DNA of 9,062 nt, from assembly GCA_046704525.1 (NCBI GenBank), contig JBJKRS010000105.1, positions 1 to 9,062 on the forward strand, given 5' to 3'. Source of the stretch: GCA-965745 sp046704525 (GTDB taxonomy: Archaea; Thermoplasmatota; Thermoplasmata; Thermoplasmatales; Thermoplasmataceae). Within the stretch, counting starts at the first letter, position 1. Each line of letters begins with the position of its first letter. The translations under genes and the position numbers were made by a program. Shown here piece after piece: positions 1 to 5,881 of the stretch. The notes below the pieces were generated by a model that searched no databases, was not told where the DNA came from, and worked only from the letters and a program-made list of their open reading frames with translations.

Positions 1-305
1 GGTTCTACAAGCCCATGCTCCTGGTCCTCAACAAGGTTGATCTTGTGCCGGAATCAGAAATAGAGGAAGTTGTGAGATGGGAGGCAGACGTGGATCTGCT
101 GAAAGATGCTTTCCTGGAGGAGAAGCAGGAGATGGTAAAAGACTACTTCTCTGCGATACTGGACGCATTCAGGGAAAGCGACATGCTAACCAGGATTTAC
201 CCCGTCTCTTCCAAGGACCTCACAGGATTCGAGGATTTCTACTCAGCCATGGCCATGTTTTTCAAGGGCGGAGAGGATGCTGACACCGCGTACAAGGACG
301 ATTGA
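1..305 (+). CDS. GPN-loop GTPase, C-terminal part (5' end outside window)
   Basis: The reading frame is open from base 3 and stops at TGA 303-305, giving 100 visible residues; the P-loop, switch regions and the Gly-Pro-Asn loop would lie upstream, outside the window. The visible part begins with the guanine-specificity motif NKVD (about residues 10-13) at the end of a hydrophobic strand. It ends with a G5-like SSK (about 69-71) followed by a TGFEDF stretch. The acidic helical insert between them, with a DVDLL stretch, matches my memory of archaeal GPN-loop GTPases of the PAB0955 type, which carry DIDYL and a GFEDL ending at these places. GPN GTPases are dimeric cytoplasmic GTPases; the eukaryotic relatives act in RNA polymerase assembly, while the archaeal role is not settled. 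The family call rests on the C-terminal third only. A different translation-type GTPase is less likely, because the NKVD-to-SSK spacing and insert fit the GPN family. Confidence 0.8.
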   Translation, partial: FYKPMLLVLNKVDLVPESEIEEVVRWEADVDLLKDAFLEEKQEMVKDYFSAILDAFRESDMLTRIYPVSSKDLTGFEDFYSAMAMFFKGGEDADTAYKDD

Positions 306-460
306 GGCGGCCCAATTTATTCTGTATGGATTAAAAAATAGCGATCAGCAAAGGCGTGGAAAAACAAATTTAAATCGCTCACAGGTTGTATATAAAACAG
401 TGTCAGCCGAATTGTCGGCTGCAAAAAAAGTTTAAACAGGCACCCTATGGTGAGCCTTAC
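306..460 (+). promoter_or_regulatory. Intergenic regulatory region with three box A-like elements
   Basis: This gap lies between the GTPase stop and the small CxxC gene and holds no convincing ORF or RNA gene. Three A/T-rich boxes resemble archaeal TATA elements: AAATTTAAAT at 366-375, TATATAAAA at 389-397 and TTTAAA at 431-436. The last is preceded by an A-run (423-429) that could serve as the BRE, and it sits 25-30 bases before ATG 461, the distance expected for a leaderless transcript. The two upstream boxes would start transcripts near 398 and 420, giving 40-60 base leaders. A perfect inverted repeat (404-421) lies between the second and third boxes. The 431-436 box is the best promoter candidate; the others could be alternative promoters or simply A/T-rich spacer. 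Confidence 0.6.
404..421. repeat. Perfect 7-bp inverted repeat, putative operator
   Basis: The arms CAGCCGA (404-410) and TCGGCTG (415-421) are exact reverse complements separated by ATTG. The repeat lies directly upstream of the A-run and TTTAAA box that probably drive the gene at 461, and just downstream of the TATATAAAA box. That is a typical place for a dimeric transcription factor site. It is followed on the plus strand by A residues, not T, so it does not look like a terminator for the upstream gene. Function is inferred from position only. Confidence 0.5.
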
Positions 461-670
461 ATGTCAGCAAAGCATCATTGTATTATCTGCACCTCCCTGA
501 TTTTCTCTGGCATGTATTGCTCCGGGTGCTACATGGAGATCCTCAGGTCGAGGACGCTGGATGACGAGAGCTTTGAGGACTGGTTGTCCAGGAGAAGGGA
601 ATTCAGGATAAGTTACAGGAAAATCAGCATGTCAGGCAACCGGCACCTGGAAGACTTCTTTCCCCTGTGA
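461..670 (+). CDS. Small protein with two CxxC pairs (putative zinc-binding)
   Basis: This 69-residue protein is not assigned to a family. Its N-terminal third carries C7-x2-C10 and C20-x2-C23, nine residues apart, which could bind one zinc ion as a small zinc ribbon or knuckle; H5 and H6 are adjacent. The rest is charged, with an acidic DDESFEDW stretch followed by a basic patch (RRREFRISYRK), and ends LEDFFPL. There is no signal peptide or membrane segment. I chose ATG 461 because a GGTGAG sequence resembling a Shine-Dalgarno site lies at 449-454 and a TTTAAA box lies 25-30 bases upstream. The frame is open back to ATG 386, but that start would lie inside the promoter boxes. A nucleic-acid-binding or adaptor role is possible but not shown. 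Confidence is good that it is a gene and low for any function. Confidence 0.6.
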   Translation: MSAKHHCIICTSLIFSGMYCSGCYMEILRSRTLDDESFEDWLSRRREFRISYRKISMSGNRHLEDFFPL

Positions 671-710
671 GTTTGCGGGAATATGCTCTGGCAACTATTA
701 TCTATCTGCA

Positions 711-718
711 TAATATTT
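711..718 (+). promoter_or_regulatory. Box A (TATA) of the ogg2 gene
   Basis: TAATATTT is centred about 32 bases before ATG 747. With the usual 25-27 base spacing, transcription would start near 740-743, leaving almost no leader. No clear Shine-Dalgarno site precedes the ATG, which fits leaderless translation. Confidence 0.5.
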
Positions 719-746
719 CACCGGGAAAACAAGGCGAACAGGTTTT

Positions 747-1370
747 ATGCCGATACTGGAAGAGGTGCAGGCACTGATGGGGTCAGAGGTTGCCGGGATA
801 ATTGAGAGCAGGGCCCGGGACTTCAGGCGCATCGGATCGGGAACGAAGGAGGAGCTTTTTGGAGAGCTCTGCTTCTGCCTCCTGACTGCAAATACCTCTG
901 CAGAAATGGGGATCAGGACCCAGAGCCTGATCGGGATTGACGGATTCATCAACTATGAACCTCAATACCTGGCAAAGGAACTCAAGAGGATCAAATACAG
1001 GTTCTACAATGTGAGGAGTGAATTCATAGCAAGTGCCAGGTGGATTCTGGACGAGCTCCCCGCCCTCCTGAAAATGAAGGACAGGCCAGCGCTGAGGGAA
1101 TATCTTGTTGAGAATGTCAAGGGAATAGGTTACAAGGAGGCCTCTCATTTCCTCAGAAACGTGGGTGTCTTCGACTTCGCAATACTGGACAAGCACATCA
1201 TGGGCATGCTCTCGAGGGAGTACAACTTCAGGATGCCCAAGGCAGTCTCCAGGAAGGAGTACTACAGGAATGAGGAAACAATAGTGGATCTTGCTTCCAG
1301 GGTGGATCTTGAGCCAGGCATTTTCGATCTCTACATGTGGAAGATTGCCACGGGGAAGATCATAAAATAG
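747..1370 (+). CDS. ogg2: 8-oxoguanine DNA glycosylase/AP lyase, Ogg2 family
   Basis: This 207-residue protein is of normal Ogg2 length. It excises 8-oxoguanine from DNA and then cuts the abasic site by beta-elimination (base excision repair). The helix-hairpin-helix/GPD core is clear: VKGIGYKEASHFLRNVG at about residues 124-140 holds the predicted catalytic lysine K130, and AILDKH at 145-150 holds the predicted catalytic aspartate D148. These correspond closely to the lysine and aspartate reported for the Methanocaldococcus jannaschii enzyme. The protein ends in lysine (ATGKIIK); in the Ogg2 family the C-terminal lysine is known to help distinguish 8-oxoguanine from guanine. The helical N-terminal part (LCFCLLTANTSAEMG, about 41-55) is also typical of the family. 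It has its own promoter and is followed 45 bases later by nnr, which also has its own box A. Other HhH glycosylases such as Nth would carry an iron-sulfur cluster motif, which is absent here. Confidence 0.92.
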   Translation: MPILEEVQALMGSEVAGIIESRARDFRRIGSGTKEELFGELCFCLLTANTSAEMGIRTQSLIGIDGFINYEPQYLAKELKRIKYRFYNVRSEFIASARWILDELPALLKMKDRPALREYLVENVKGIGYKEASHFLRNVGVFDFAILDKHIMGMLSREYNFRMPKAVSRKEYYRNEETIVDLASRVDLEPGIFDLYMWKIATGKIIK

Positions 1371-1387
1371 GCGAACGAATGACAACC

Positions 1388-1393
1388 TTTTAT
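1388..1393 (+). promoter_or_regulatory. Box A (TATA) of the nnr gene
   Basis: TTTTAT is centred about 26 bases before ATG 1416, the spacing expected for a leaderless transcript starting at that codon. The short arms ACGAAT (1375-1380) and ATTCGT (1398-1403) flank it as a 6-bp inverted repeat, which may be chance. Confidence 0.55.
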
Positions 1394-1415
1394 CGTGATT
1401 CGTATTTTTCACTGC

Positions 1416-2834
1416 ATGATGGACTATCTCGACGTGAAGAGGGATGACATCAACTATGCGATCCTTCACGGAGATGCCATGCCTCTCATGGAGAATGCGG
1501 GCCGGTGCATCGCCGAGCTGGTGAGGAGGGTGATTCCGGCAGGCTCGAAGATATGTGCTGTATGCGGCACGGGCAACAATGGCGGGGACGGCGTTGCTGC
1601 CCTTGAAGGCCTCAGGGAAGATTACGAGGTCACCGCTGTAATTGTGAAGGGAAGATCTTCTGTCAAGACCAGAGAGGCAAAAATTGCACTGAAGAATTAC
1701 AAAGGACGGGTTGAGCCATTCAGGTCACTTCCGAGGATTCTCAGCGAATCGGACGCGGTGCTTGATGCAGTCTTCGGCATCGGCATATCTGGGGAACCAC
1801 GGCCTCCATACGCAGAAGCAATTCATGAAATCAACGGGTGCGGTAAACCTGTCATTTCGGTGGATGTCCCGTCAGGGATGGGCACGAAAGTTTCAGTGAA
1901 ACCGGATTATACGGTGACATTTACAGATGTAAAGGAGGGAATGGATCCTTCCAACAGCGGAAAAATTGAGGTCTGCGACATCGGGATCCCGGAAGAGGTC
2001 AGGAACTATGCAGGGCCCGGAGATTTGGTGTATTACAGGCAGCCCAGCGGTTCATCGCACAAGGGCATGAACGGGACGCTTGCAATACTGGGAGGCTGGG
2101 AGTACTACGGCTCATCAGTCATATCAGGGCTGGCTGCCCTCAGCATGGCTACAGATCTTGTAAGGATCTATGTTTCAGGAAGAAACTACCAGATCGTCGC
2201 GTCATACAGCCCGTACCTGATAGTCAGGGACACATCTGCCCTGGAAGGGAAGTGGGAAGAGGAGCTTCTTTCCCACAGGGCAGTTCTAGTTGGCCCCGGA
2301 ATGGGCCAGGGAAAAGAGTCCCTGAATGCGATGAAGGAGGTGGTGAAGAAGTCTCGCTCCCCGCTGGTCATTGACGCAGACGGAATCAAACTCGCCTCAA
2401 CCATCAAGGGAAGCCTTTCCGGAAAAATGCCTGTCTTCACTCCACACCACAGGGAGTTCCAGATCCTCGCCGGGGAGGGGGCCTCAAAGGACAATGCAGA
2501 GGCTTTTGCCAGGAAGAATGGGTGCATTATTGTCCTGAAGGGCGAGGAAGACGTGGTGACTGACGGCAAGAGGACCATAATTGTGAGAGGGGGAAACCCA
2601 AGGATGACCATGGGCGGAACCGGGGACATGCTGGCTGGGATAATAGCAGCCTGCGCCTCCCGCGGGATAGAGCCGTTCAGGGCGGCAGTAATGGGTGCAT
2701 ACATCAACAAGAAGGCAGCAGAGCGGGCGTATGAGTTGAAATCATACTGGTATGGCATTGATGACATGCTGGAATCGGTTCCCGCTGTAATGAAGGGAAG
2801 CATAGAATGGGCATCCGGCAACAGGAAACGCTGA
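1416..2834 (+). CDS. nnr: Bifunctional NAD(P)HX epimerase / ADP-dependent NAD(P)HX dehydratase
   Basis: This 472-residue protein repairs hydrated NADH and NADPH. The N-terminal YjeF_N domain (about residues 15-205) epimerises the R and S hydrates, and the C-terminal ribokinase-like domain (about 215-460) dehydrates S-NAD(P)HX at the expense of ADP (or ATP). Visible N-domain motifs are CGTGNNGGDG (about 50-59), DAVFGIGISGEPRPP (about 117-131) and SVDVPSG (about 148-154). C-domain motifs are GPGMG (about 293-297), DADGIKL (about 320-326), TPHHREF (about 342-348, where many relatives have TPHPGE), LKGEEDVVTDG (about 374-384) and MGGTGDMLAG (about 399-408), whose aspartate D404 is the expected catalytic base. 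The length and domain order match bacterial and archaeal fused Nnr. An in-frame GTG at 1395 would add seven residues, but box A at 1388-1393 would then overlap the start, so ATG 1416 (or the next codon, ATG 1419) is preferred. It follows ogg2, another repair gene. Confidence 0.93.
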   Translation: MMDYLDVKRDDINYAILHGDAMPLMENAGRCIAELVRRVIPAGSKICAVCGTGNNGGDGVAALEGLREDYEVTAVIVKGRSSVKTREAKIALKNYKGRVEPFRSLPRILSESDAVLDAVFGIGISGEPRPPYAEAIHEINGCGKPVISVDVPSGMGTKVSVKPDYTVTFTDVKEGMDPSNSGKIEVCDIGIPEEVRNYAGPGDLVYYRQPSGSSHKGMNGTLAILGGWEYYGSSVISGLAALSMATDLVRIYVSGRNYQIVASYSPYLIVRDTSALEGKWEEELLSHRAVLVGPGMGQGKESLNAMKEVVKKSRSPLVIDADGIKLASTIKGSLSGKMPVFTPHHREFQILAGEGASKDNAEAFARKNGCIIVLKGEEDVVTDGKRTIIVRGGNPRMTMGGTGDMLAGIIAACASRGIEPFRAAVMGAYINKKAAERAYELKSYWYGIDDMLESVPAVMKGSIEWASGNRKR

Positions 2835-2845
2835 GCGGAAAAAAG

Positions 2846-2853
2846 TTTATTAT
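2846..2853 (+). promoter_or_regulatory. Box A (TATA) of the acyl-CoA-ligase-like gene
   Basis: TTTATTAT, preceded by a purine-rich BRE-like run (2836-2845), is centred about 26 bases before GTG 2875. This spacing decides the start: a leaderless transcript would begin at the GTG. A three-codon ATG-AGT-TCT-TAA at 2860-2871 would lie upstream of that transcript start and so is probably meaningless. Confidence 0.55.
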
Positions 2854-2874
2854 CGCTGTATGAGTTCTTAAACG

Positions 2875-4563
2875 GTGCCGGAAAATACAGGGAATCCCCA
2901 GTCCACTGAGAGTAAAGAAGCACTTGAAGCCATGACGGAGGCAAAGTCGCTCTATGACATGCTTGTGGCTTCGGCAGAGAAGAACAGGAGCACTCCATTC
3001 CTCGTCTTTGTCAGGAGAAGGTACACCTATGACATGGTACTTAGAATGGTGGACTCCATGGCTGAAACTCTGCGCACCAATTATTCTGTATCAAAGGGCT
3101 CAAGGATAGGCCTTCTTCTTCCCAACTGCCCTCAGCTCGGAATATCACTCTTTGCAGCATCGAAACTGGGCGCAATAAGCGTGCCTATGAATCCCAGAAG
3201 CAGCAGGCGGGAGATAGAAACCATCATCGGCCACAGCGGCATGGAATTCATCGTTACAACCTCCTCCCTGTTCCAGGAAGTCAGGGAGGCATCCGGGGAA
3301 AATGTGAAGATAATTGTTACCAGGATGGAGGACTTCATATCGCTGGGATCGGCCATGAGGAGGGCGCTGAAGCATGGCCTGCATTACCTGGACGAGGGCA
3401 CAATCGGGTCAGCCGTAAAATTTTCTGATCTTGTCTACACTCCGGACGTAGGCCCTCCGGAACAATACTCGCCGGATGATGTCGTCCTCCTGGCATATTC
3501 AGGCAGCACCTCGAAGTCTCCCAGGGCTGCCTCACTCACTGTGAGAAACCTGTATTCAAACATTTCAGCACTTTCGGAATGGTTTCCAAAAATAGAGAGA
3601 AGGACAGTCACTATTGCATCAGTGCCTTTTACGCACGTCTTCAGCCTCGTGATTTCCCTTCTTGTTCCTCTTCATGTTGGATCCACAAGCGTGCTTATCA
3701 GGAACCACAGGGATCTGGATGACATCCTCTCATCCATCAAGGAGTATCTTTGCGACTATTTTGTCGGCAGCCCTTCCGTATTCCGGTCGGTTCTCGAGAA
3801 GAAAGACCTTCTCAAGTACAGGCTGGGAATGGTAAAGGTCTTCATTTCCGGAGGAGACACGATAACGGAGGAGTTTGCCAAAAGGTTTGAGGAAGTTACA
3901 GGCTCAAGCATAGTGACCACGTACGGTACGAGGGAACTCACAGGCGTCTCCCACATAAACCCGCTGGACAGGAAGAAAAGGAAATACGGCTCTATCGGCG
4001 TTCCCATGGATGGGACGGAGGCGAGGATCATTGACGAGGACACGGGCAAGGATGCAGGAGAAGGGGGAACAGGCATTCTTGCAATCAGAGGAAACCAGGT
4101 GATGAAGGAGTACTGGAACAACCCCGATGCAACCGCAGAGGTAATGGACGGGGAGTGGTTCCTAACAGGCGACATCGCAAGAAAGGACAGGGACGGCTTC
4201 TATTTCCTGCATGAAAGGAGAAGGGAAGCCATCGTCTCTGACAGCTCCATGGTTTCGGCCACTGAAGTGGAGGAAGTGCTCCAGCAGAGTTCAAAAGTGA
4301 AGGAAGCAGCGGTCATCGGGCTTCCCGATGAGAAAAAGGGTGAGATCATCAAGGCCTTCATCGCTCCCGTGGAGGGTGAGAAAGTCACAGAAAAGGAATT
4401 GCGGGATCTCTGCGAAGATCAGCTCTCGGAGTACAAGAGGCCAGCAGTTTATGAATTCAGGAACGAACTCCCGAAGAACATGGACGGCCAGATCATAAAG
4501 CGTATCCTGAAGGAAGAAGAATCTGGAAAGAGCGGAGAAGTTTCAAAGGGCAGCAGCAAATAG
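2875..4563 (+). CDS. Acyl-CoA ligase/AMP-ligase homologue with degraded catalytic motifs
   Basis: This 562-residue protein has the length and domain order of the ANL superfamily (acyl-CoA synthetases, AMP-forming): a large N-domain (about 25-430) and a small C-domain (about 434-548). The family is recognised by VSKGSRIGLLLPNCPQ (about 72-87), GAISVPMNPR (99-108), FISGGDTI (323-330), GSIGVPMDGTEARIID (372-387), LTGDIARKDRDGFYF (430-444) and SATEVEEVL (461-469). Several signature positions are altered. The phosphate-binding loop reads YSGSTSKSPRAASLT (208-222), where relatives have TSGTTGxPKGxxLT. The A5 motif is YGTRE (350-354), not YGxTE. The A8 glycine is serine (S457). The A10 motif reads PKNMDGQIIKR (533-543), with Q539 in place of the lysine that normally catalyses adenylation. 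GTG 2875 is chosen because of the box A 26 bases upstream; ATG 2932 is a fallback. The C-terminal tail (about 549-562) is Ser/Gly/Lys-rich. It could be an inactive homologue, a binding or regulatory protein, or a thioesterifying enzyme with altered chemistry. The substrate is unknown. Confidence 0.82.
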   Translation: MPENTGNPQSTESKEALEAMTEAKSLYDMLVASAEKNRSTPFLVFVRRRYTYDMVLRMVDSMAETLRTNYSVSKGSRIGLLLPNCPQLGISLFAASKLGAISVPMNPRSSRREIETIIGHSGMEFIVTTSSLFQEVREASGENVKIIVTRMEDFISLGSAMRRALKHGLHYLDEGTIGSAVKFSDLVYTPDVGPPEQYSPDDVVLLAYSGSTSKSPRAASLTVRNLYSNISALSEWFPKIERRTVTIASVPFTHVFSLVISLLVPLHVGSTSVLIRNHRDLDDILSSIKEYLCDYFVGSPSVFRSVLEKKDLLKYRLGMVKVFISGGDTITEEFAKRFEEVTGSSIVTTYGTRELTGVSHINPLDRKKRKYGSIGVPMDGTEARIIDEDTGKDAGEGGTGILAIRGNQVMKEYWNNPDATAEVMDGEWFLTGDIARKDRDGFYFLHERRREAIVSDSSMVSATEVEEVLQQSSKVKEAAVIGLPDEKKGEIIKAFIAPVEGEKVTEKELRDLCEDQLSEYKRPAVYEFRNELPKNMDGQIIKRILKEEESGKSGEVSKGSSK

Positions 4564-4608
4564 GCGCGTGCACATCAGAAAATCACCGGTTCATGCGTTG
4601 ATCCTTTC

Positions 4609-4626
4609 CAGAAACAGAGGTTTCTG
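4609..4626. repeat. Perfect 7-bp inverted repeat, putative operator of citrate synthase
   Basis: The arms CAGAAAC (4609-4615) and GTTTCTG (4620-4626) are exact reverse complements around AGAG. After one mismatch the pairing continues for two further base pairs. The repeat lies in the intergenic gap and ends five bases before the box A at 4631-4637. It resembles the 404-421 repeat in arm length (7), spacer (4) and position just upstream of a TATA box. It has no following T-run, so it is not a good terminator for the gene ending at 4563. An operator role is inferred. Confidence 0.5.
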
Positions 4627-4630
4627 AAAC

Positions 4631-4637
4631 ATTATTA
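4631..4637 (+). promoter_or_regulatory. Box A (TATA) of the citrate synthase gene
   Basis: ATTATTA, preceded by GAAAC as a possible BRE, predicts a transcription start near 4660. That start lies downstream of the in-frame ATGs at 4649 and 4655 and leaves a leader of about 16 bases before ATG 4676. Confidence 0.5.
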
Positions 4638-4661
4638 GCAATTCTGATATGTACATGTCAC

Positions 4662-4666
4662 AGGAG
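4662..4666 (+). promoter_or_regulatory. Shine-Dalgarno site that decides the citrate synthase start
   Basis: AGGAG lies nine bases before ATG 4676 and touches ATG 4667. Its spacing suits 4676. Most other genes here look leaderless, so this is one of the few clear ribosome binding sites in the window. Confidence 0.55.
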
Positions 4667-4675
4667 ATGTCAAGA

Positions 4676-5830
4676 ATGGCCGATAACAATGTTCAGGAAA
4701 CACAGTTTTCGCGCGGCCTTGAGGGTGTCGTTGCAGCTGAGACGAGGATCGGTTACGTGGATGGTCTCAACGGCAAACTTGTCTACAGGGGTTACGAGAT
4801 AGGCACACTTACGGAGAACTCGAACTTTGAGGAAGTTTCATATCTTCTCTTGAAGGGAAAGCTACCGGACAGGAAAGAGTATGAGGAATATGTCTCCAAG
4901 CTCAGGGAACTGATGCCTATTGATGATGACGTATACAGCCTCATTTCTGACCTGGGCAGGAAATCGCACCCGATGTCTGCACTGAGGACTGTTGTCTCAT
5001 ACATAGGCGGGAAGGACCAGGGAAGCGTTGAGCCCGACATATCTAAGCAGGAGGACATCAGCATAAGGCTAATTGCAAAGATGCCCACGATTGTTGGCGC
5101 TATAAACAGGGCTTCCCAGGGAAAGGAGTTCATCAAGCCGGATCCCGATCTCTCATATTCGTCTAATTTCTTCCACATGGCACTTGGGCGCAAGCCAGAC
5201 ACCATTGAGGCAAAAATGCTCGACACTGCCCTTATTCTCCACGCAGACCACGGAATGAATGCATCAACCTTCTCGGCGATGCTGACGATTTCAACACTCT
5301 CGGACATGTATTCCGCAGTAACGTCTGCAATATCGACACTCAAGGGTCCACTACACGGAGGGGCAAACGAGAGGGCTCTGGCTCTGATAAGGAAAGTGGG
5401 CAGCCCTGGCAACGCCGAAAGCGTAATTGGAAAGATGATCGAGAACAAGGAGAAGATCATGGGCTTCGGCCACCGTGTGTACAAGGTATATGATCCCAGG
5501 GCGAAGATACTGAAGGAGTATGCCAAGTATGTTGCTGAAAAGAACAACACCCTGGAGCTATTCGGGGCCGCCCAGAAGATAGAGGACGTGATGATCAGCA
5601 AGCTCGGAGGAAAGGGAATCTTCCCGAACGTGGATTTCTACTCCGGAATGATATACTTCTCAATGGGTTTCCAGCCTGAGATATTCACACCGATTTTTGC
5701 CCTCGGTAGGACTTCTGGATGGGTGGCACGTGCGCTGGAGTACCTTTCGGACAACCGCCTTTTCAGGCCAAAAGCCCGCTACGTCGGCGAAACTGAGCTG
5801 AAAAAATACATACCAATAAGTGAGAGGTGA
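4676..5830 (+). CDS. Citrate synthase (or 2-methylcitrate synthase) family enzyme
   Basis: This enzyme condenses acetyl-CoA (or propionyl-CoA) with oxaloacetate, the entry step of the citric acid (or methylcitrate) cycle, in the cytoplasm as a homodimer. From ATG 4676 it is 384 residues, essentially the length of Thermoplasma acidophilum citrate synthase. Active-site residues are all visible: substrate-binding H192 in LHADHGMNAST, catalytic H227 in LKGPLHGGANE, H266 in GFGHRVYKVYDPRAK, and catalytic D320 in FPNVDFYSG. The C-terminal arginine region (GRTSGWVARALEY, then RPKARYVG) is also typical. The N-terminal GLEGVVAAETRIGYVDG and the LHADHGMNAST segment look more like bacterial (Bacillus-type) enzymes than the YTDHEVPAST I remember for T. 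acidophilum, so it may be a second paralogue. In-frame ATGs at 4649, 4655 and 4667 exist; 4676 is preferred from the Shine-Dalgarno site, the predicted transcript start and the family length. Citrate versus methylcitrate cannot be told apart from sequence by eye. Confidence 0.93.
   Translation: MADNNVQETQFSRGLEGVVAAETRIGYVDGLNGKLVYRGYEIGTLTENSNFEEVSYLLLKGKLPDRKEYEEYVSKLRELMPIDDDVYSLISDLGRKSHPMSALRTVVSYIGGKDQGSVEPDISKQEDISIRLIAKMPTIVGAINRASQGKEFIKPDPDLSYSSNFFHMALGRKPDTIEAKMLDTALILHADHGMNASTFSAMLTISTLSDMYSAVTSAISTLKGPLHGGANERALALIRKVGSPGNAESVIGKMIENKEKIMGFGHRVYKVYDPRAKILKEYAKYVAEKNNTLELFGAAQKIEDVMISKLGGKGIFPNVDFYSGMIYFSMGFQPEIFTPIFALGRTSGWVARALEYLSDNRLFRPKARYVGETELKKYIPISER
5824..5830 (+). promoter_or_regulatory. 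Shine-Dalgarno-like GAGGTGA at the citrate synthase stop
   Basis: GAGGTGA overlaps the last codons of citrate synthase and matches the expected archaeal anti-Shine-Dalgarno sequence. It is too far (51 bases) from ATG 5882 but nine bases from GTG 5840, which is in frame with the nob1-like ORF and would add 14 residues. It therefore raises an alternative start, or it could serve a nine-codon ORF (5851-5880) ending one base before ATG 5882. Confidence 0.35.
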
Positions 5831-5837
5831 AGGCAGG

Positions 5838-5861
5838 GTGTGGTGCATTCATGCATCACAC
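5838..5861. repeat. Intercistronic hairpin between citrate synthase and nob1
   Basis: The arms GTGTGGTGCAT (5838-5848) and ATGCATCACAC (5851-5861) pair over all 11 positions with a single G-U wobble; in RNA the last pair would open to leave a UUCA tetraloop on a 10-bp stem. It lies eight bases after the citrate synthase stop and 20 bases before ATG 5882. No T-run follows, so it does not look like an intrinsic terminator, and no box A is evident in the gap. It is followed by a GCCCGGGC palindrome (5866-5873). It could be an mRNA-processing or stability element, a translation switch for nob1, or a DNA operator. Confidence 0.6.
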
Positions 5862-5881
5862 AATTGCCCGGGCGGGCTGAC

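Noticed and set aside
404..430. Inverted repeat as a transcription terminator of the GPN GTPase gene
   Set aside because: It is followed by A residues on the plus strand, not T, and lies about 100 bases past the stop; placement fits a promoter element better.
732..1376. Eight-base direct repeat AGGCGAAC at 732-739 and 1369-1376
   Set aside because: The two copies sit at different distances from their genes (one overlaps the ogg2 stop codon), so chance is the simpler reading.
783..1469. Long minus-strand ORF of 228 codons opposite ogg2 and the start of nnr
   Set aside because: It spans a well-supported gene on the other strand, resembles no family I know, and such long antisense frames are expected from the codon bias here.
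2860..2871. Mini-ORF ATG-AGT-TCT-TAA before the ligase homologue
   Set aside because: It lies upstream of the predicted transcription start and would not be in the message.
2186..2998. Minus-strand ORF of 270 codons opposite nnr and the ligase start
   Set aside because: Low-complexity Ser/Pro-rich translation typical of an antisense shadow; it crosses two plus-strand genes and their promoter.
4792..5601. Minus-strand ORF of 269 codons opposite citrate synthase
   Set aside because: Ser-rich shadow of a gene with all catalytic residues intact; no promoter or start signal of its own.
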